From: Limnanthes douglasii subsp. nivea
Lineage: Eukaryota; Streptophyta; Magnoliopsida; Brassicales; Limnanthaceae
Assembly: GCA_036936605.1 (NCBI GenBank)
Contig: JAUPFV010000005.1
Location: 158,411,195-158,475,194 of the forward strand
Direction of reading: 5' to 3'
Length of the DNA: 64,000 bases
The number at the start of each line of letters is the position of its first letter. Within the stretch, counting starts at the first letter, position 1. Below the pieces are notes generated by a model, which did not search any database, was not told the origin of the DNA, and saw only the letters and a list, made by a program, of their open reading frames with translations. The position numbers and the translations under genes were made by a program. This document shows positions 1-9,774 of this stretch, piece by piece.

Positions 1-265
1 TTAGTGGTGGCTAATAGGAAAATGCGTGCTTATTTTCAAGCTCAAACCATTGTGGTTCAAACTTCTTTCTTACTAAAGAATGTGTTACATTGACCAGGCA
101 TTTCTGGTAGAATAACCAAATAATCAATAGAATTGGGAGATTTTGACATCATTTTTGCTCATCGAACGACTATTAAAGCTCAAGCTTTAGCTGGTTTTCT
201 GGTTAAATTTCATTCAAGCCGATCAAATGAGGGGATAGATAAAGAAATCTTACAAGAAACTTCAA
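1..265 (+). pseudogene. Ty3/gypsy RNase H C-terminus (partial)
   Basis: Reading from the first base gives a diagnostic run, VANRKMRAYFQAQTIVV, followed by SIELGDFDIIF and KAQALAGFLVKF. In gypsy polyproteins these match the end of the RT-associated RNase H and the linker to the next domain. It begins before the window. At least one stop interrupts it, near 92. It directly precedes the archaeal-type RNase H, as expected for Tat elements. Confidence 0.7.
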
Positions 266-266
266 T

Positions 267-640
267 GTGGGTGGTTCTAGCATATTGAGATGTAGTGCAA
301 GGGTTCAATTAGTTGCTCCTTCTTGGGAGGAAATGTATCAGGCTATTTGGTTACGCTTTCACGCATCAAATAATGAGGTTGAATATGAGGTTGTGTTAAC
401 TGGTTTAAGGCTTGCAAATATTTATGGAGCAACAAATGTTCGTTTAGAAATAGATTCACAACTAGTGGCAAATAATATGGCAAGGGTGTCTGAGGCCAAG
501 AAAGATCAATTAATTTAGTATATGCGCGAGCTTCGAAATTTAACTCTTTTATTTGACAAAGTGATTGTAGAGCATATTAACCGATGATATAATATATTTG
601 CTTATTCTTTGACAACAATTTCTTATACAAAAGAATATTC
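267..640 (+). pseudogene. Tat archaeal-type RNase H (aRNH)
   Basis: The open segment 267-518 contains LRFHASNNEVEYEVVLTGL, a clear match to the plant Tat aRNH core in which the NNEAEYE-like motif carries an active-site acidic residue, followed by VRLEIDSQLVANN. A second acidic residue lies in EIDSQL. Beyond a stop at 516-518 the same domain continues as YMRELRNLTLLFDKVIVEHI. The Tat lineage is recognised by this extra RNase H between the RT RNase H and the integrase. The gene is interrupted and cannot make the full polyprotein. Confidence 0.75.
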
Positions 641-839
641 ATGGATACTACTACAATAGAGTTCTTCAATTTTAACACGATTAGAATAATGTAAATATGT
701 TAAGGAAGTATTTGTTACTCCAGATATAATTCGAAGTGCTTAGAGGTCTGATATCCTTAATTTTTCACTATAAGGTACATTACCTCAAGATGCACACCTG
801 GTTAAAAAGTTAAGGTATAAGGCCCATAATTATGTTGTA

Positions 840-1970
840 TTAGATGAAGTCTTATACAAAAAATATTTAAGTAAACCATTGATGCGTTGTTTGGATAGGC
901 AAGAATCTCAGGAGATTTTATATGAGTTGCATGATGGTGAAGGTTCAGCTCACTGCTGGTTTAAGTCTTTGACGCACAGAGTTTTGTTGGCATGTTATTA
1001 TTGGTCTTAAATTATGAATGATGCTAAGGCCTTAGTTTGAAGTTGCGATACTTGTCAACGCTTTTCCAATTCTATTCACAAAGCAGCAGTACCGCTCAAT
1101 TCCATATTCAAAGCTATCCCTTTGATAAATGGTGAATAGATTTCGTAGATCCATTGCCTATGGCCTCTAGAGGACATCATATGATTATAGTGGCGGTAGA
1201 TTACATTTTTAAGTGGGTTGAAGCTGAACTATTATCTGGTAAAAAAGATAATGATGTTATTAAGTTCATTGTGAATAATAGCTGTTGTCGCTTTGGAGTT
1301 CCTCGGAAAATCACCACAGATAATGGTCCTCAATTTAACAATAGAGAAATGACTTCTTTTTACGCTTCAAGGGGTATTACACAATGTTTTTTACACCGTT
1401 TTATCCCAAAGAAAAAAATCAAGTGGAGGTAACTAATAGATATATTCTTGAGGGTTTGAAGAAAAAATTTAACAGGTGTTGTAGGGAAATGGCCTAACTA
1501 TTTACAAGAGGTAGTGTGGGCTTGTCGTAGAACTCCTAGAGAGGCAACACAAGAAACATATTTTGCCTTGGTGTATGGTGTCGATGTTGTTAGCCTTGCA
1601 GAGTATAATTTACCTTTCTATAGAGTACTTCACTAATCCGAAGAGGTAACTGAAGAGGAAAAAAGAACGGACCTAGACTTGATCGAAGAGAAAAGAGGTA
1701 AAGCTTATTTGAATATGACTCATTATCAAACTTTGATGAGGAGTCGATATAATTCGAAGGTGAGAATGAAGGATTTTAAAGTACGTGACAAAGTCTTAAA
1801 GAAAGTATTCCTTCACACAAATGACAAACGACTTGGAAAAATGGCCCAAAATTGGGAGGGTCCTTATGTGGTAATGGAGTGAATAAAGCCGAGCATATAC
1901 CGCCTTTGTGATGAGCATTACAGATTATTTCAACATCATTGAAGTATAAAACATATTAAAGCTATATTGG
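840..1970 (+). pseudogene. Tat integrase, first tandem copy
   Basis: The integrase starts with a zinc-binding HHCC region (ELHDGEGSAHCW, later CDTCQR, about 925-1060). It continues with the catalytic core: IIVAVDYIFKWVEAEL supplies the first Asp and TTDNGPQFNN the second (ORF 1154-1432). The C-terminal domain is at 1679-1882 (KVLKKVFLHTNDKRLGKMAQ, then WEGPYVVM). Stops occur in the zinc region, between zinc region and core, and a frameshift lies near 1400-1470, so it is dead. A near-copy follows immediately at 1971. Confidence 0.8.
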
Positions 1971-2992
1971 GAGTTGCATGATGGTGAAGGTTCAGCTCAC
2001 TGCTGGTTTAAGTCTTTGACTCGCAGGGTTTTGTTGGTATGTTATTATTGGTCTTAAATTATGAATGATGCTAAGGTCTTAGTTTGAAGTTGCGATACTT
2101 GTCAACGTCTTGCCAATTCTATTCACAAAGCAGCAGTACCGCTCAATTCCATATTCGAAGCTATCCCTTTTGATAAATGGTGAATAGATTTGGTAGAGCC
2201 ATTGCGTATGGCCTCTGGAGGACGTCCGATGATTATAGTGGCAGTAGCTAAACCATTATTTGGTACAAAAAAACAAAATGTTATTAGGTTCATTTTGAAT
2301 AATATCTGTTGTCTCTTTGGAGTTCCTCGGAAAATCACCACAGATAATGGTCCTCAATTTAACAACAAAGAAATGACTTATTTTTACGCTTCAAGGGGTA
2401 TTACACAATGTATTTTTACACCTTTTTATCCCAAAGAAAACAATCAAGTGGAGGTAACTAATAGATCTATTCTTGAGGGTTTGAAGAAAAATTTAACAGG
2501 TTTTGTAGGGAAATGGCCTAACTATTTGCAAGAGGTGGTGTGGGCTTGTCGTGAAACTACTAGAGAGGCAACACAAGAAACATCTTTTGCCTTGGTGTAT
2601 GGTATGGACGTTGTTAGCCTTGCAGAGTATAATTTACCTTTTTATAAAGTACTTCACTATTCCGAAGAGGTAAATGAAGAGCAAAAAGAACGGACCTAGA
2701 CTTGATCGAAGAGAAAAGAGTTAAAGCTTATTGGAATATGACTCATTATCAAACTTTGATGATGATTCGATATAATTCGAAGGTGAGAATGAAGGATTTT
2801 AAAGTATATGACAAAGTCTTAAGGAAAGTATTCCTCCACACAAATGACAAACGACTTTAAAAATGGCCCTGAATTGGGAGGGTCCTTATGTGGTAATGGA
2901 GTGAATAAAGCCAAGCATATATCGCCTTTGTGATGACCATTGCAGATTATTTCGACATTGTGGGAGTATAAAACATATTAAAGCTATATTGG
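924..2992 (+). repeat. 1.05-kb direct tandem duplication covering the integrase
   Basis: The segment starting gagttgcatgatggtg at 924 recurs at 1971, giving a period of 1047 bases. The first unit ends in ttaaagctatattggga, and the second ends with the same phrase near 2990 before the sequence diverges. The units differ by scattered substitutions and a 33-36-base deletion in the second, so the duplication is not recent. Unequal crossing-over or replication slippage inside the dead element is the likely cause. Confidence 0.85.
1971..2992 (+). pseudogene. Tat integrase, second tandem copy
   Basis: This repeats 924-1970 almost base for base, beginning with gagttgcatgatggtgaagg. The core and part of the C-terminal region are open from 2190 to 2699 (169 residues). 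The second catalytic Asp (TTDNGPQFNN) and the ENNQVEVTNRS region with the catalytic Glu are present. However, about 33-36 bases that carry the first catalytic Asp (VDY...FKWVEAE in copy 1) are deleted, so IIVAVA runs straight into KPLFG. The copy is therefore catalytically dead although it holds the longest open frame of the element. Confidence 0.8.
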
Positions 2993-3214
2993 GAGTAGTT
3001 TTCTTTCTTCTAATAAAACATTTTGAATAATTGACATACTTTTTTCTATCATGTTGGCCCATGAAGGTTTTAATGAGGTGTCATGTATATATTTGAGGAT
3101 ATGAATAATTTTTTTTTGTCAATGGTTGTTTTAAATACAAGTATTTATGTTATCTTGGTAACTGGCCAACGACTGATCATCTTTGAAGTTGTTGACCAAG
3201 AGTAACTAATTATA

Positions 3215-3375
3215 ATTCGAGGTGCTAATCTAAACGCACTAATTGTATTCGAGGGGCTACATTCTCTAAACGCATTAATTGTATTCGAGGTGCTAACGTT
3301 CTCTAAACGCACTAATATTATTCGAGGTGCTAATGTTCTCTAAACGCACTGTTATATTCAAGGTGCTAACATTCT
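3215..3375. repeat. Minisatellite of 32-37-base units
   Basis: Five successive units begin with attcgaggtgct or a close variant at 3215, 3247, 3283, 3320 and 3356, and each contains tctaaacgca(c/t)t. Spacings are 32, 36, 37 and 36 bases, and the last unit is incomplete. Tandem arrays of this kind are common in the long 3' untranslated region of Tat-type elements. No reading frame runs through it. Confidence 0.85.
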
Positions 3376-3379
3376 TTAT

Positions 3380-3715
3380 GTTTATTTAAGATATTACAAA
3401 GGGTATGACTACAAAATTTGGATATTTTATTCTTGTTTTAGAGAGATTTTAAAGTGGTAAATATGTATATTTTTTCAAACGATAGGAGGAGGTTTCCTAG
3501 TCACTTGCCACTTATGGATTTAACAAAAAGACAGTTGGACCAACATGAAGGTATGTTCGTATTTTGATTTTTTTTTGCTTATGTGCAATGTCAGATGGTA
3601 TTCTATGTGTGATAAACGCTGCTATATGCGCTCACCCTGTTGCATCATGTATGTCAAATTTCTACCAACATCACGATTGATCTTTAGTCGATCTTAGAGG
3701 CTTCTGGTAAACCAT
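3380..3715. other. Boundary zone without a recognisable gene
   Basis: Low-complexity AT-rich sequence between the plus-strand Tat remnant and the opposite-facing one. I see no conserved frame, LTR end or RNA gene. The junction between the two elements should lie here or slightly to the left. Confidence 0.4.
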
Positions 3716-4156
3716 TTAATGATAGTGTAGAGTTGAGGGCTGCCCTTCAAGCGGAGGGGGAAACCAATGCAAGGTCAAAGTTTGAATTGCAATCAAAGTT
3801 TTTCTTGTAAGACCTTCAGGAAACCAACGTGTTGAAAAAGAAATATCAATCAAAGTTTAAAACAAATAACCAGCTGAAGGAAAATGTTTCTTGTAAGGAC
3901 TTTTTTTATCACAAAGCTTCATTGTGTGTTCAAGTCGATAAAAACAGAAAAGAATGAGTTGATTTTATTGTCCGAAGATGATGAAGGGCAATATGTCAAT
4001 ATTGAGGAAAGTGTTGAACTAAGTGTGTTTCCTTATGCACAATTAGTTGTGTTGGCTCGTCCAAGTTTTGTCGGTGATGCTGATAGCAGAGAGGATAATG
4101 CAATAGGATCAACTGAAGGTAGATCGTTTGATAAAAATAATGGTATGAACCTCTAA
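3716..4156 (+). pseudogene. Charged, coiled-coil-like accessory ORF remnant of a minus-strand Tat element
   Basis: The frame from 3716 reads a charged, Gln/Lys/Glu-rich stretch (ELRAALQAEGETNARSKFEL, later LKKKYQSKFKTNNQLKEN). A shifted frame (ORF 3884-4156) ends in an acidic tail with SEDDEGQYVNIEESVEL. In the Tat elements at 9775-12725 and 28760-31350 the accessory gene ends in a similar coiled-coil plus acidic tail and runs antisense to pol. Here the neighbouring integrase at 4990-5785 is on the minus strand, so the plus orientation fits the same layout. Homology is inferred from position and composition, not from strong identity. Confidence 0.35.
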
Positions 4157-4989
4157 TAGATTGCGTTGTAACTTGGTTGTGTATATGTACTTTTGAGGCT
4201 TTTAAGGCATGATTGATAACTAAAGTCCATATGTTATGGGGAAACTTCTGTACAGCGAGTCCCCATTATTGGGTTATTTTCCAATAATATTTATCACTTG
4301 AATCTTTTTGTTCAATTGTGTTTTAAGTATATTCGTTGTTTGTTTTTGCATATGTTGCAAAAAGGAATTATGTGTCGCTCGGGATGTGTTTCTTTTAAAT
4401 GGAATAATCAGTTTTATAAGGTCGAAACCTCAGCAAGAACCATATAAGATCTTTGTTTGGACTGTGTCTAGAAATAACCAAACTTTATTTTTTACGAGTG
4501 CATGACTCCCTTGAGGATAATCATCATAAAATACTTATATTTTTTTATTGATGGGATACCCAAAGCTCTCAAAGTGCTTAAGGTCATGTTAAATCTTACT
4601 TTTTTTATGTTATTGCATAATTTCCTTTGATAATTGTGAAGATCAAAGATTTTCAAAGGGCTGAAATCTTGTTCAGGTTTATCCTTAGTCAAATTTGACA
4701 TCGTTTGTTTGGAAGGCCGAAGATCTTCAAAATATTGAAGGTTTGTTCAGGCTTACCTTTTATCATGCTTTAAAGCTAGGCCTAATCTATGGTTGGTGTT
4801 GTAAACTACCTTGAGACATCCATACTTACCCTTTACATTTAGATATATTGTTTACCCAGTGAGCGTATAAAATTAATGCAATAAAAGTAACTAAAATGCA
4901 TGTAAAAGCAAGAACAAACGTTTATTAAAGATAAACACCTCTGCACAAAGGTAGGAAATAGGGCACCCCATGTATAATAATATTTTTAC
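4157..4989. other. Probable 3' spacer of a decayed Tat element, no gene seen
   Basis: AT-rich, with short frames of no recognisable content. It separates the accessory ORF remnant from the minus-strand integrase and probably represents the non-coding spacer of that element. Confidence 0.35.
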
Positions 4990-5785
4990 ATATATGTATA
5001 AATAATGAGGCAAAGTCCTATGGAAAATGGTAAAGCTTTAAATGTTCAATGCTCTAAGGGTGTTGAACATATTTCCCTTCTTAATGCAGTAACTTGTACG
5101 TTCATGTATTTACTTTGGCTTCAAAAGTAAACGAACCTTCCTTTGGATCCAACTTCCAAGATATTTTTCCTTAGTATGGAGGAAGATTATCTTTAAAACA
5201 TGATCACCTACTTTGAAGATTCTGAACATAACTTTTGAGCTATATCAGTTACACATTAGAGTATTGTATTTTTATAAACAAAAAAATGAGCTCTATAATT
5301 TTTCCTTTAACTATATACAGTTCAACGCTTCTTGCTGTTGAATTTTTTCCCTTCTTATATGTTAAGATTTAGTAGGAAGGCATAATCGTTTTGGCTGTAA
5401 CCACTACTTTGCTTAAATACATCAATTCAAATGAGGTTTCTTATGTGGATGTATGTGGTGTATATCTGTAAGACATAAATAAATCTTGTAGGATGTTCGA
5501 CCAATTGACTCACACACCTTTTAGCATCTATTTGATACCATCCTAATGATTATATTTGTCACTTCAACTTGGTCATTCGTCTAAGAATGGAAGAAAGACG
5601 AGATTTTTTTGATACCTCTTATGCTTCAGAAACATGTGAGATTGGTAATCTAAAACTGAGTCACATTATATGTTGTTATGACTCATTTGAATTGTATATC
5701 TACAGATCGTAGGAAGGGTATTCCTTCTTTGGTCATGATATTTTACATAGTTTGGGCCTCCATTCATTAAGAAAAGTAATCCACT
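4990..5785 (-). pseudogene. Tat-type integrase, interrupted (core and C-terminal domain)
   Basis: Reading leftwards from 5785: VDYFS then MEAQTM (first catalytic Asp region), QTNDQVEVTNIIIRMV (region of the catalytic Glu), then FRIFKVGDHVLK and IFLHTKEKYLG, the conserved C-terminal segment that precedes the WEGP-like motif. Many stops and frame changes separate these pieces. The VDYFS segment abuts the LTR of the 5786-13581 element exactly. On the other side, the minus strand just beyond 13581 ends in FKLMVI, which is what normally precedes VDYFS in integrases. That suggests this integrase was split by the insertion. Confidence 0.7.
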
Positions 5786-6201
5786 TGATGAGTCCAGATT
5801 CCGTTACCACTTCGGACATGGTGAGTTCGGACAATGTCTACCTAACCGGACAGGGACAATTCGGACACCATCATTCATTGGGCTGTTCGAACATAACTAA
5901 AGTACTTAAAACCTAATCACTTCTTGACTAAGCTGCCTGCTCTCCTACTAAGAGCTCATGGGTCCTTGAACTTGAACCGATCCATTAAACATGACCCGAA
6001 AGCACATAAAGCCCAAATATAAGGGTATAAATACCCAACCACCAACATTAAATGAGGGTAATGAAAATAAAATACAACCAGGCTGCTTAATTCTCCCTCT
6101 ACTCTCTACCTAAATATTAAATACTCACAAACTTCCACATAACTCACATAACTCGAAACAAAAATTACAAACTTACCCTCAAACAAAAATAAACCACACC
6201 A
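5786..6201 (+). repeat. 5' LTR of the Tat element
   Basis: Starts tgatgagtcc and ends ccacacca, followed after three bases by the primer-binding site. It matches 13165-13581 over its whole length with about 22 differences. It contains a TATA box at 6026-6033 and a short C/T-rich stretch near 6090-6110. Confidence 0.95.
6026..6033 (+). promoter_or_regulatory. TATA box of the LTR promoter
   Basis: TATAAATA within aagggtataaatacccaacc, in the middle of the LTR where the RNA polymerase II promoter of plant retrotransposons usually sits. The same box is at 13406-13413 in the 3' LTR. The related solo LTR at 32971-33390 lacks it. Confidence 0.7.
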
Positions 6202-6204
6202 AAT

Positions 6205-6220
6205 TGGCGACCACAGTGGG
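6205..6220 (+). other. Primer-binding site (tRNA-Arg-like)
   Basis: TGGCGACCACAGTGGG lies three bases after the LTR end. It is the form of site seen in Tat/Ogre-type elements, where priming tRNA is usually taken to be tRNA-Arg. The exact tRNA was not checked. Confidence 0.65.
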
Positions 6221-6229
6221 AGCACGACG

Positions 6230-7861
6230 GTGCCTGAATCAAGCATTCGAAACCATCAGAAAAAATCAGTCCGAATGAATCCGGACGCCCCAGAAGTACC
6301 ACCAGATTTGCTTGAAGTGGTGGGTGAGAATGATGAATATACCATCGAGGAGCGTGATAGATTAAAGGGCGAGATAGAAGCTCTGAGGGCAGAGAAGGCT
6401 AAGATGGGCATGGGAGAGAAGTCAAAAGCGTCAGTTGCTCATCATACCGACAACCCTAGAGAGCATGAGCCTTCGAAGACTCATGTGAGTACCAAGAAGA
6501 CTCATGCTAGCTCCAAAAAGTCTCACCGGTCTAAGCCACTGAAGAGTTCTGATTCAGACTCAGAGTCTTCTGGTAGCTCCTCAGACGAGGATGAAGTTGA
6601 AGAGTCCTTAACCTCCAGCAGTGATGAGGGCCGATCTAAAAAAAAGTAAAAGTTGATTTAAAAGTATTAAAGAAAAAGTGATAGACATGGGAAATTGAAG
6701 AGGAATATAGGCAAAGGATCATCCCACAGCCGGAGGCATGTAAACCGGATGCTGATGGATCCTTTTGCCTTCCACGATGAACCATGTATCTTTGCAACTC
6801 CCAATGAGGATACTGTTTTCAGTCGTGGCCGGAATTGGAGACAATCTCCATTATCTTCTAAGATTCTGTCCGGAAACCTCCCCAAGAGGTTTGATAGTAC
6901 AAAAATGGAGTAGTACGATGGCAACAAAGATCCGGACAACCACTTGGAACAATTTAAAAACTTTATGATGAATTTCGATGATGACGACAAGTTACTCTGT
7001 AGAGCATTCTCCCAGTCCTTTACGGGGAGTGCTCTGAAGTGGTATAACAGCCTACCACAAGGCTGCATCATAAACTTCGATACTTTTTGGGTGGCCTTTC
7101 GAAGGCAATTTGTTGGGAGTAAGGAATTAAAGGGCAATAAGGACACTATAATCCATTATTCCCAAGAACCAAACGAATCACTAAGAGAATACATAAGTCT
7201 TTTTGTAAACACCAAAAACGGGTTGGCTGATTGCTTCGAGCAAGTACCCATAGCATCTTTAAGGCAGGGATTAAACCCTGGAAATTTAGCTGATTCAGTG
7301 ACCAGAAAGAAATCAATGACTTGGGGAGGTCTACTAAATCAGGTCGGAAAGCAAATCAACATTGATGAAACAAAGAAAACTAGGGTGCACAGGCAGGTGA
7401 GGTCTGCCCCGGTTGCACCAAACCCCAACCAAAACCAGTCCGGGAACAAGGCAAGGGAGACCAGACAAGGACATAACAGGGCTAAAGCTCAATCTCAGCC
7501 AGCTGTGCCTGCCCAGAGTCAACAATCTAGAAATAAGAGGGGGCCTCGGGTTCAACCGGAGTGGTTTGCAAAGTTAAAGGAAAGTGTGGCCACCATTTAT
7601 GACAAAACAAAGGAAGAAGTACACTATAGAAGGCCGACCGCACTGCAATCTCCTAGGGAACATCGTAACAATTCTTTCCGTCAATACCATAATGATACTG
7701 GCCATACCACTGACGATTGTATAGCCTTGAAACAAGAAGTTCAGAACTTAATTGAAAGAGGAAAGCTGGGGGCATATGTCAAAAGAGAGGAGGAAATAGG
7801 CCTGATAATGCTCATCGGGTTGGTCCGAGCAATGCTGCTCCGGAGGGAGCTATGGTTATAA
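6230..7861 (+). pseudogene. Tat gag
   Basis: The N-terminal part (6230-6649) is a charged, Ser-rich region with ERDRLKGEIEALRAEKAKM and an acidic SDSDSESSGSSSDEDE run. The capsid part (6944-7861) has DPDNHLEQFKNFMMNF, ALKWYNSLPQG and FRRQFVGSKELKG, the plant retrotransposon gag domain. The tail has QYHNDTGHTTDDCIALKQE, the degenerate zinc-knuckle-like motif of Tat gags. Three in-frame stops lie at 6647-6670, where the adjacent frame reads better, suggesting small frameshifts, and a TAG sits at 6911-6913 just before the DGNKDPDNHL motif. Gag would form the virus-like particle; this copy is broken. Confidence 0.85.
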
Positions 7862-7979
7862 TTGAAATATTTGATGTAGAATCAAAATACTTGGATCTTA
7901 ATCCAACTCGAAATAGGGTGGGTGCCATTGAGGAACGTTGTTAAACAGTCTCCGGGCTTATTAAGTTTTTTGAGTCACT

Positions 7980-8616
7980 CACAATTTGCGGAGGGGATAC
8001 TATGACAGCTCCTACTGCTTCTTCAAGGAAGAGGCACGTTCATAATTTAGCCACCCAGCTGGAAGGAGGCATGATCTCCTATCAATCACAAATTACATTT
8101 CCCTTCATTGTTTTTGATGAAGATGACTTAAGGGATATAGCTGGCCCTCATGAAGATGCTGTTGTCATAGGAGCATCCATTGGTGGCAATGACATAAGAC
8201 GAATCTTGGTGGATACTGGGAGTTCAGCCAATATCCTCTTCTTAACCTCTTACAAAAAGATGAAAAATCCAGCTGTAATTCAGCGTTCGGACAGATCAAT
8301 TGTGGGCTTCACTGGGAGCTCAGCAGATGTGATCGGGGAGTTCGAAAAAGAAGTTTTGTTGGGCAATGGCCCTTTTAAGAAGATGGTCAGGATACTTTTA
8401 TTTGTGGTGGATTGTCCCACTTGTTATAATGCTATTTTAGGGAGGTCTTGGCTCTCTAGGATGCATGCAGTGGCCTCGACAGTCCACCAGTGTTTGAAAT
8501 ATGCTGTTCAAGGACAAGTGGGAGTTGTCCGGAGCAGTCAAAAGATTGCAAGAGAATGTTATGCTACAGCACTGGCTCCACGGGCATTGGGGGCAGTTCG
8601 TATCAACGAAGAATAG
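7980..8616 (+). pseudogene. Tat aspartic protease
   Basis: Open from 8002 to 8616. The catalytic signature ILVDTGSSANILF is intact near residue 70, followed by VGFTGSSADVIGEFEKEV and AILGRSWLSRMHAV, which match the flap and C-terminal motifs of retroviral-type aspartic proteases. The upstream conserved phrase RHVHNLATQLEGG matches the equivalent place in the Tat element at 24960-25475. This is one of the best-preserved frames of the element. It ends in a stop shortly before the deletion that removed RT, so it is now separated from the rest of pol. Confidence 0.85.
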
Positions 8617-8685
8617 CAGTTTGAGGGGCTTTCTGGGGGTGAGGGTGAAATTGATGACCCCAGAGAGACCCCTAATACAACAAGG

Positions 8686-9314
8686 AAATGGAGAGTTTTT
8701 GTGCCTCTAGGGGTATACAACATTGTTTCTCTTCACCTTTCCACCCACAAGCAAACGGTCAAGTTGAGGTGGCTAACATAACTATACTGTCCGGTTTGAA
8801 GAAAAATTTAGTAGGGGCTGCTGGAAAGTGGCATAGTTATTTACAAAAGGTTTTGTGGGCCTACCAGACTACTCCTGGGGCTGCAACACAAGAATCACCC
8901 TTTGCCTTGGTCTATGGGATGGATGCCATAGCTCCCATAGAGGCAGCTCTCTCTTCTTTTCGAGTTCACAATTTCTCCGAACACGCCAACGAAGTGGCAA
9001 TTAGGGATCAGCTTGACCTAATAGAGGAAAGATGAGTTAAGGCTCACCTTAGAGTTTCACACTATCAAGGTTTGATGAGAAACATGTTTGCTTCTAGAGT
9101 TAGAAGAAGAGATTTTCAGCCAGGGGACAAGGTGTTAAGGAAGGTCTTCTTACACACTAAAGAGAAGCTGCTCGGCAAACTAGCCCCGACTTGGGAAGGA
9201 CCTTATATGGTCATTGAAAAGCTTAAACCTGTAACATACTGGCTATAAGATAAGGATGAAAGTGTTTTGAATCACCCGTGGAATATTGAACATCTCCGGA
9301 TGTACTTAGAATAG
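8686..9314 (+). pseudogene. Tat integrase, C-terminal part only
   Basis: Begins abruptly at MESFCASRGIQHCFSS, which in complete copies follows the DNGPQF motif. It continues with HPQANGQVEVANITIL (catalytic Glu), LQKVLWAYQTTPGAAT and ESPFALVYGMDAIAP. A stop at 9033-9035 separates this from the C-terminal domain (DKVLRKVFLHTKEKLLGKL, TWEGPYMVIE, HPWNIEHL), which ends at the stop 9312-9314. The zinc domain and the first two catalytic Asp residues are lost with RT in the upstream deletion. Confidence 0.85.
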
Positions 9315-9774
9315 AAGCAATGTAAATATTTACTTGTTTAAAAATCCATGTAAATATTTGGGGGTATACTCTTTCCTACCCTGGTGGCGGGGGGAGGTTT
9401 TAATGAGGTGTCTGGGCTTTTTATAAAAAATTGATGCCTTCTTAAAAATTCGAAGTGTTCTTACTGTATGTTTTGTCACACTATCCGAATTAAATTAAAG
9501 GAATGATGACTACTTAAACATTTGTCATCGGAGAATTTAAACACTCTCGCTTTAGAATATTTATGAAATAACTAAGGGCTATTTAAACACTAGCCATCAG
9601 TATCAGAATTGAAACAAACTATGAAAGAATGCAAGAGTTGTGCAAAATAAAGATATTCATTGAAATAACCTAAGTGCCTTGGCCTTCCAAGGACTTTGAC
9701 ACAATTAAAAAAAATGCCTTGGCCTTCCAAGGAGTTTAGTTCAGATAACATAAAGTAAAAAGATAATTCATAAT
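9315..9774. other. Spacer between integrase and antisense gene
   Basis: Non-coding. It contains the phrase ggaggttttaatgaggtgtc shared with 3068 in the first Tat remnant, and the paired hairpin repeat at 9675-9733. It would be the common 3' flank of the plus-strand pol unit and of the minus-strand gene. Confidence 0.5.
9675..9733. repeat. Two copies of a 19-base palindromic motif
   Basis: tgccttggccttccaagga occurs at 9675-9693 and again at 9715-9733. Each copy can fold on itself (ccttgg pairs with ccaagg around a cctt loop). They lie just downstream of the stop of the antisense gene, where RNA 3'-end signals would be expected; function is unknown. Confidence 0.7.

Larger units (their letters stand above)
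1..3000 (+). mobile_element. Decayed Tat-lineage Ty3/gypsy element, 3' half of pol
   Basis: The order RNase H, second (archaeal-type) RNase H, integrase on the plus strand is diagnostic of the plant Tat lineage of Ty3/gypsy elements. The left part (gag, protease, RT) lies outside the window. All frames carry stops and frameshifts, so it is inactive. The sequence after the integrase (about 3068) shares the phrase gttttaatgaggtgtc with the corresponding place at 9395 in the better-preserved Tat element. No LTR was recognised for this copy; its right boundary is lost somewhere between 3000 and 3480. Confidence 0.8.

Noticed and set aside
3215..3375. CRISPR-like array
   Set aside because: Units are contiguous without unique spacers, and the context is a plant retrotransposon; it is a minisatellite.
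6667..7146. 159-codon minus-strand frame opposite gag
   Set aside because: It is the shadow of the gag frame and shows no domain of its own.
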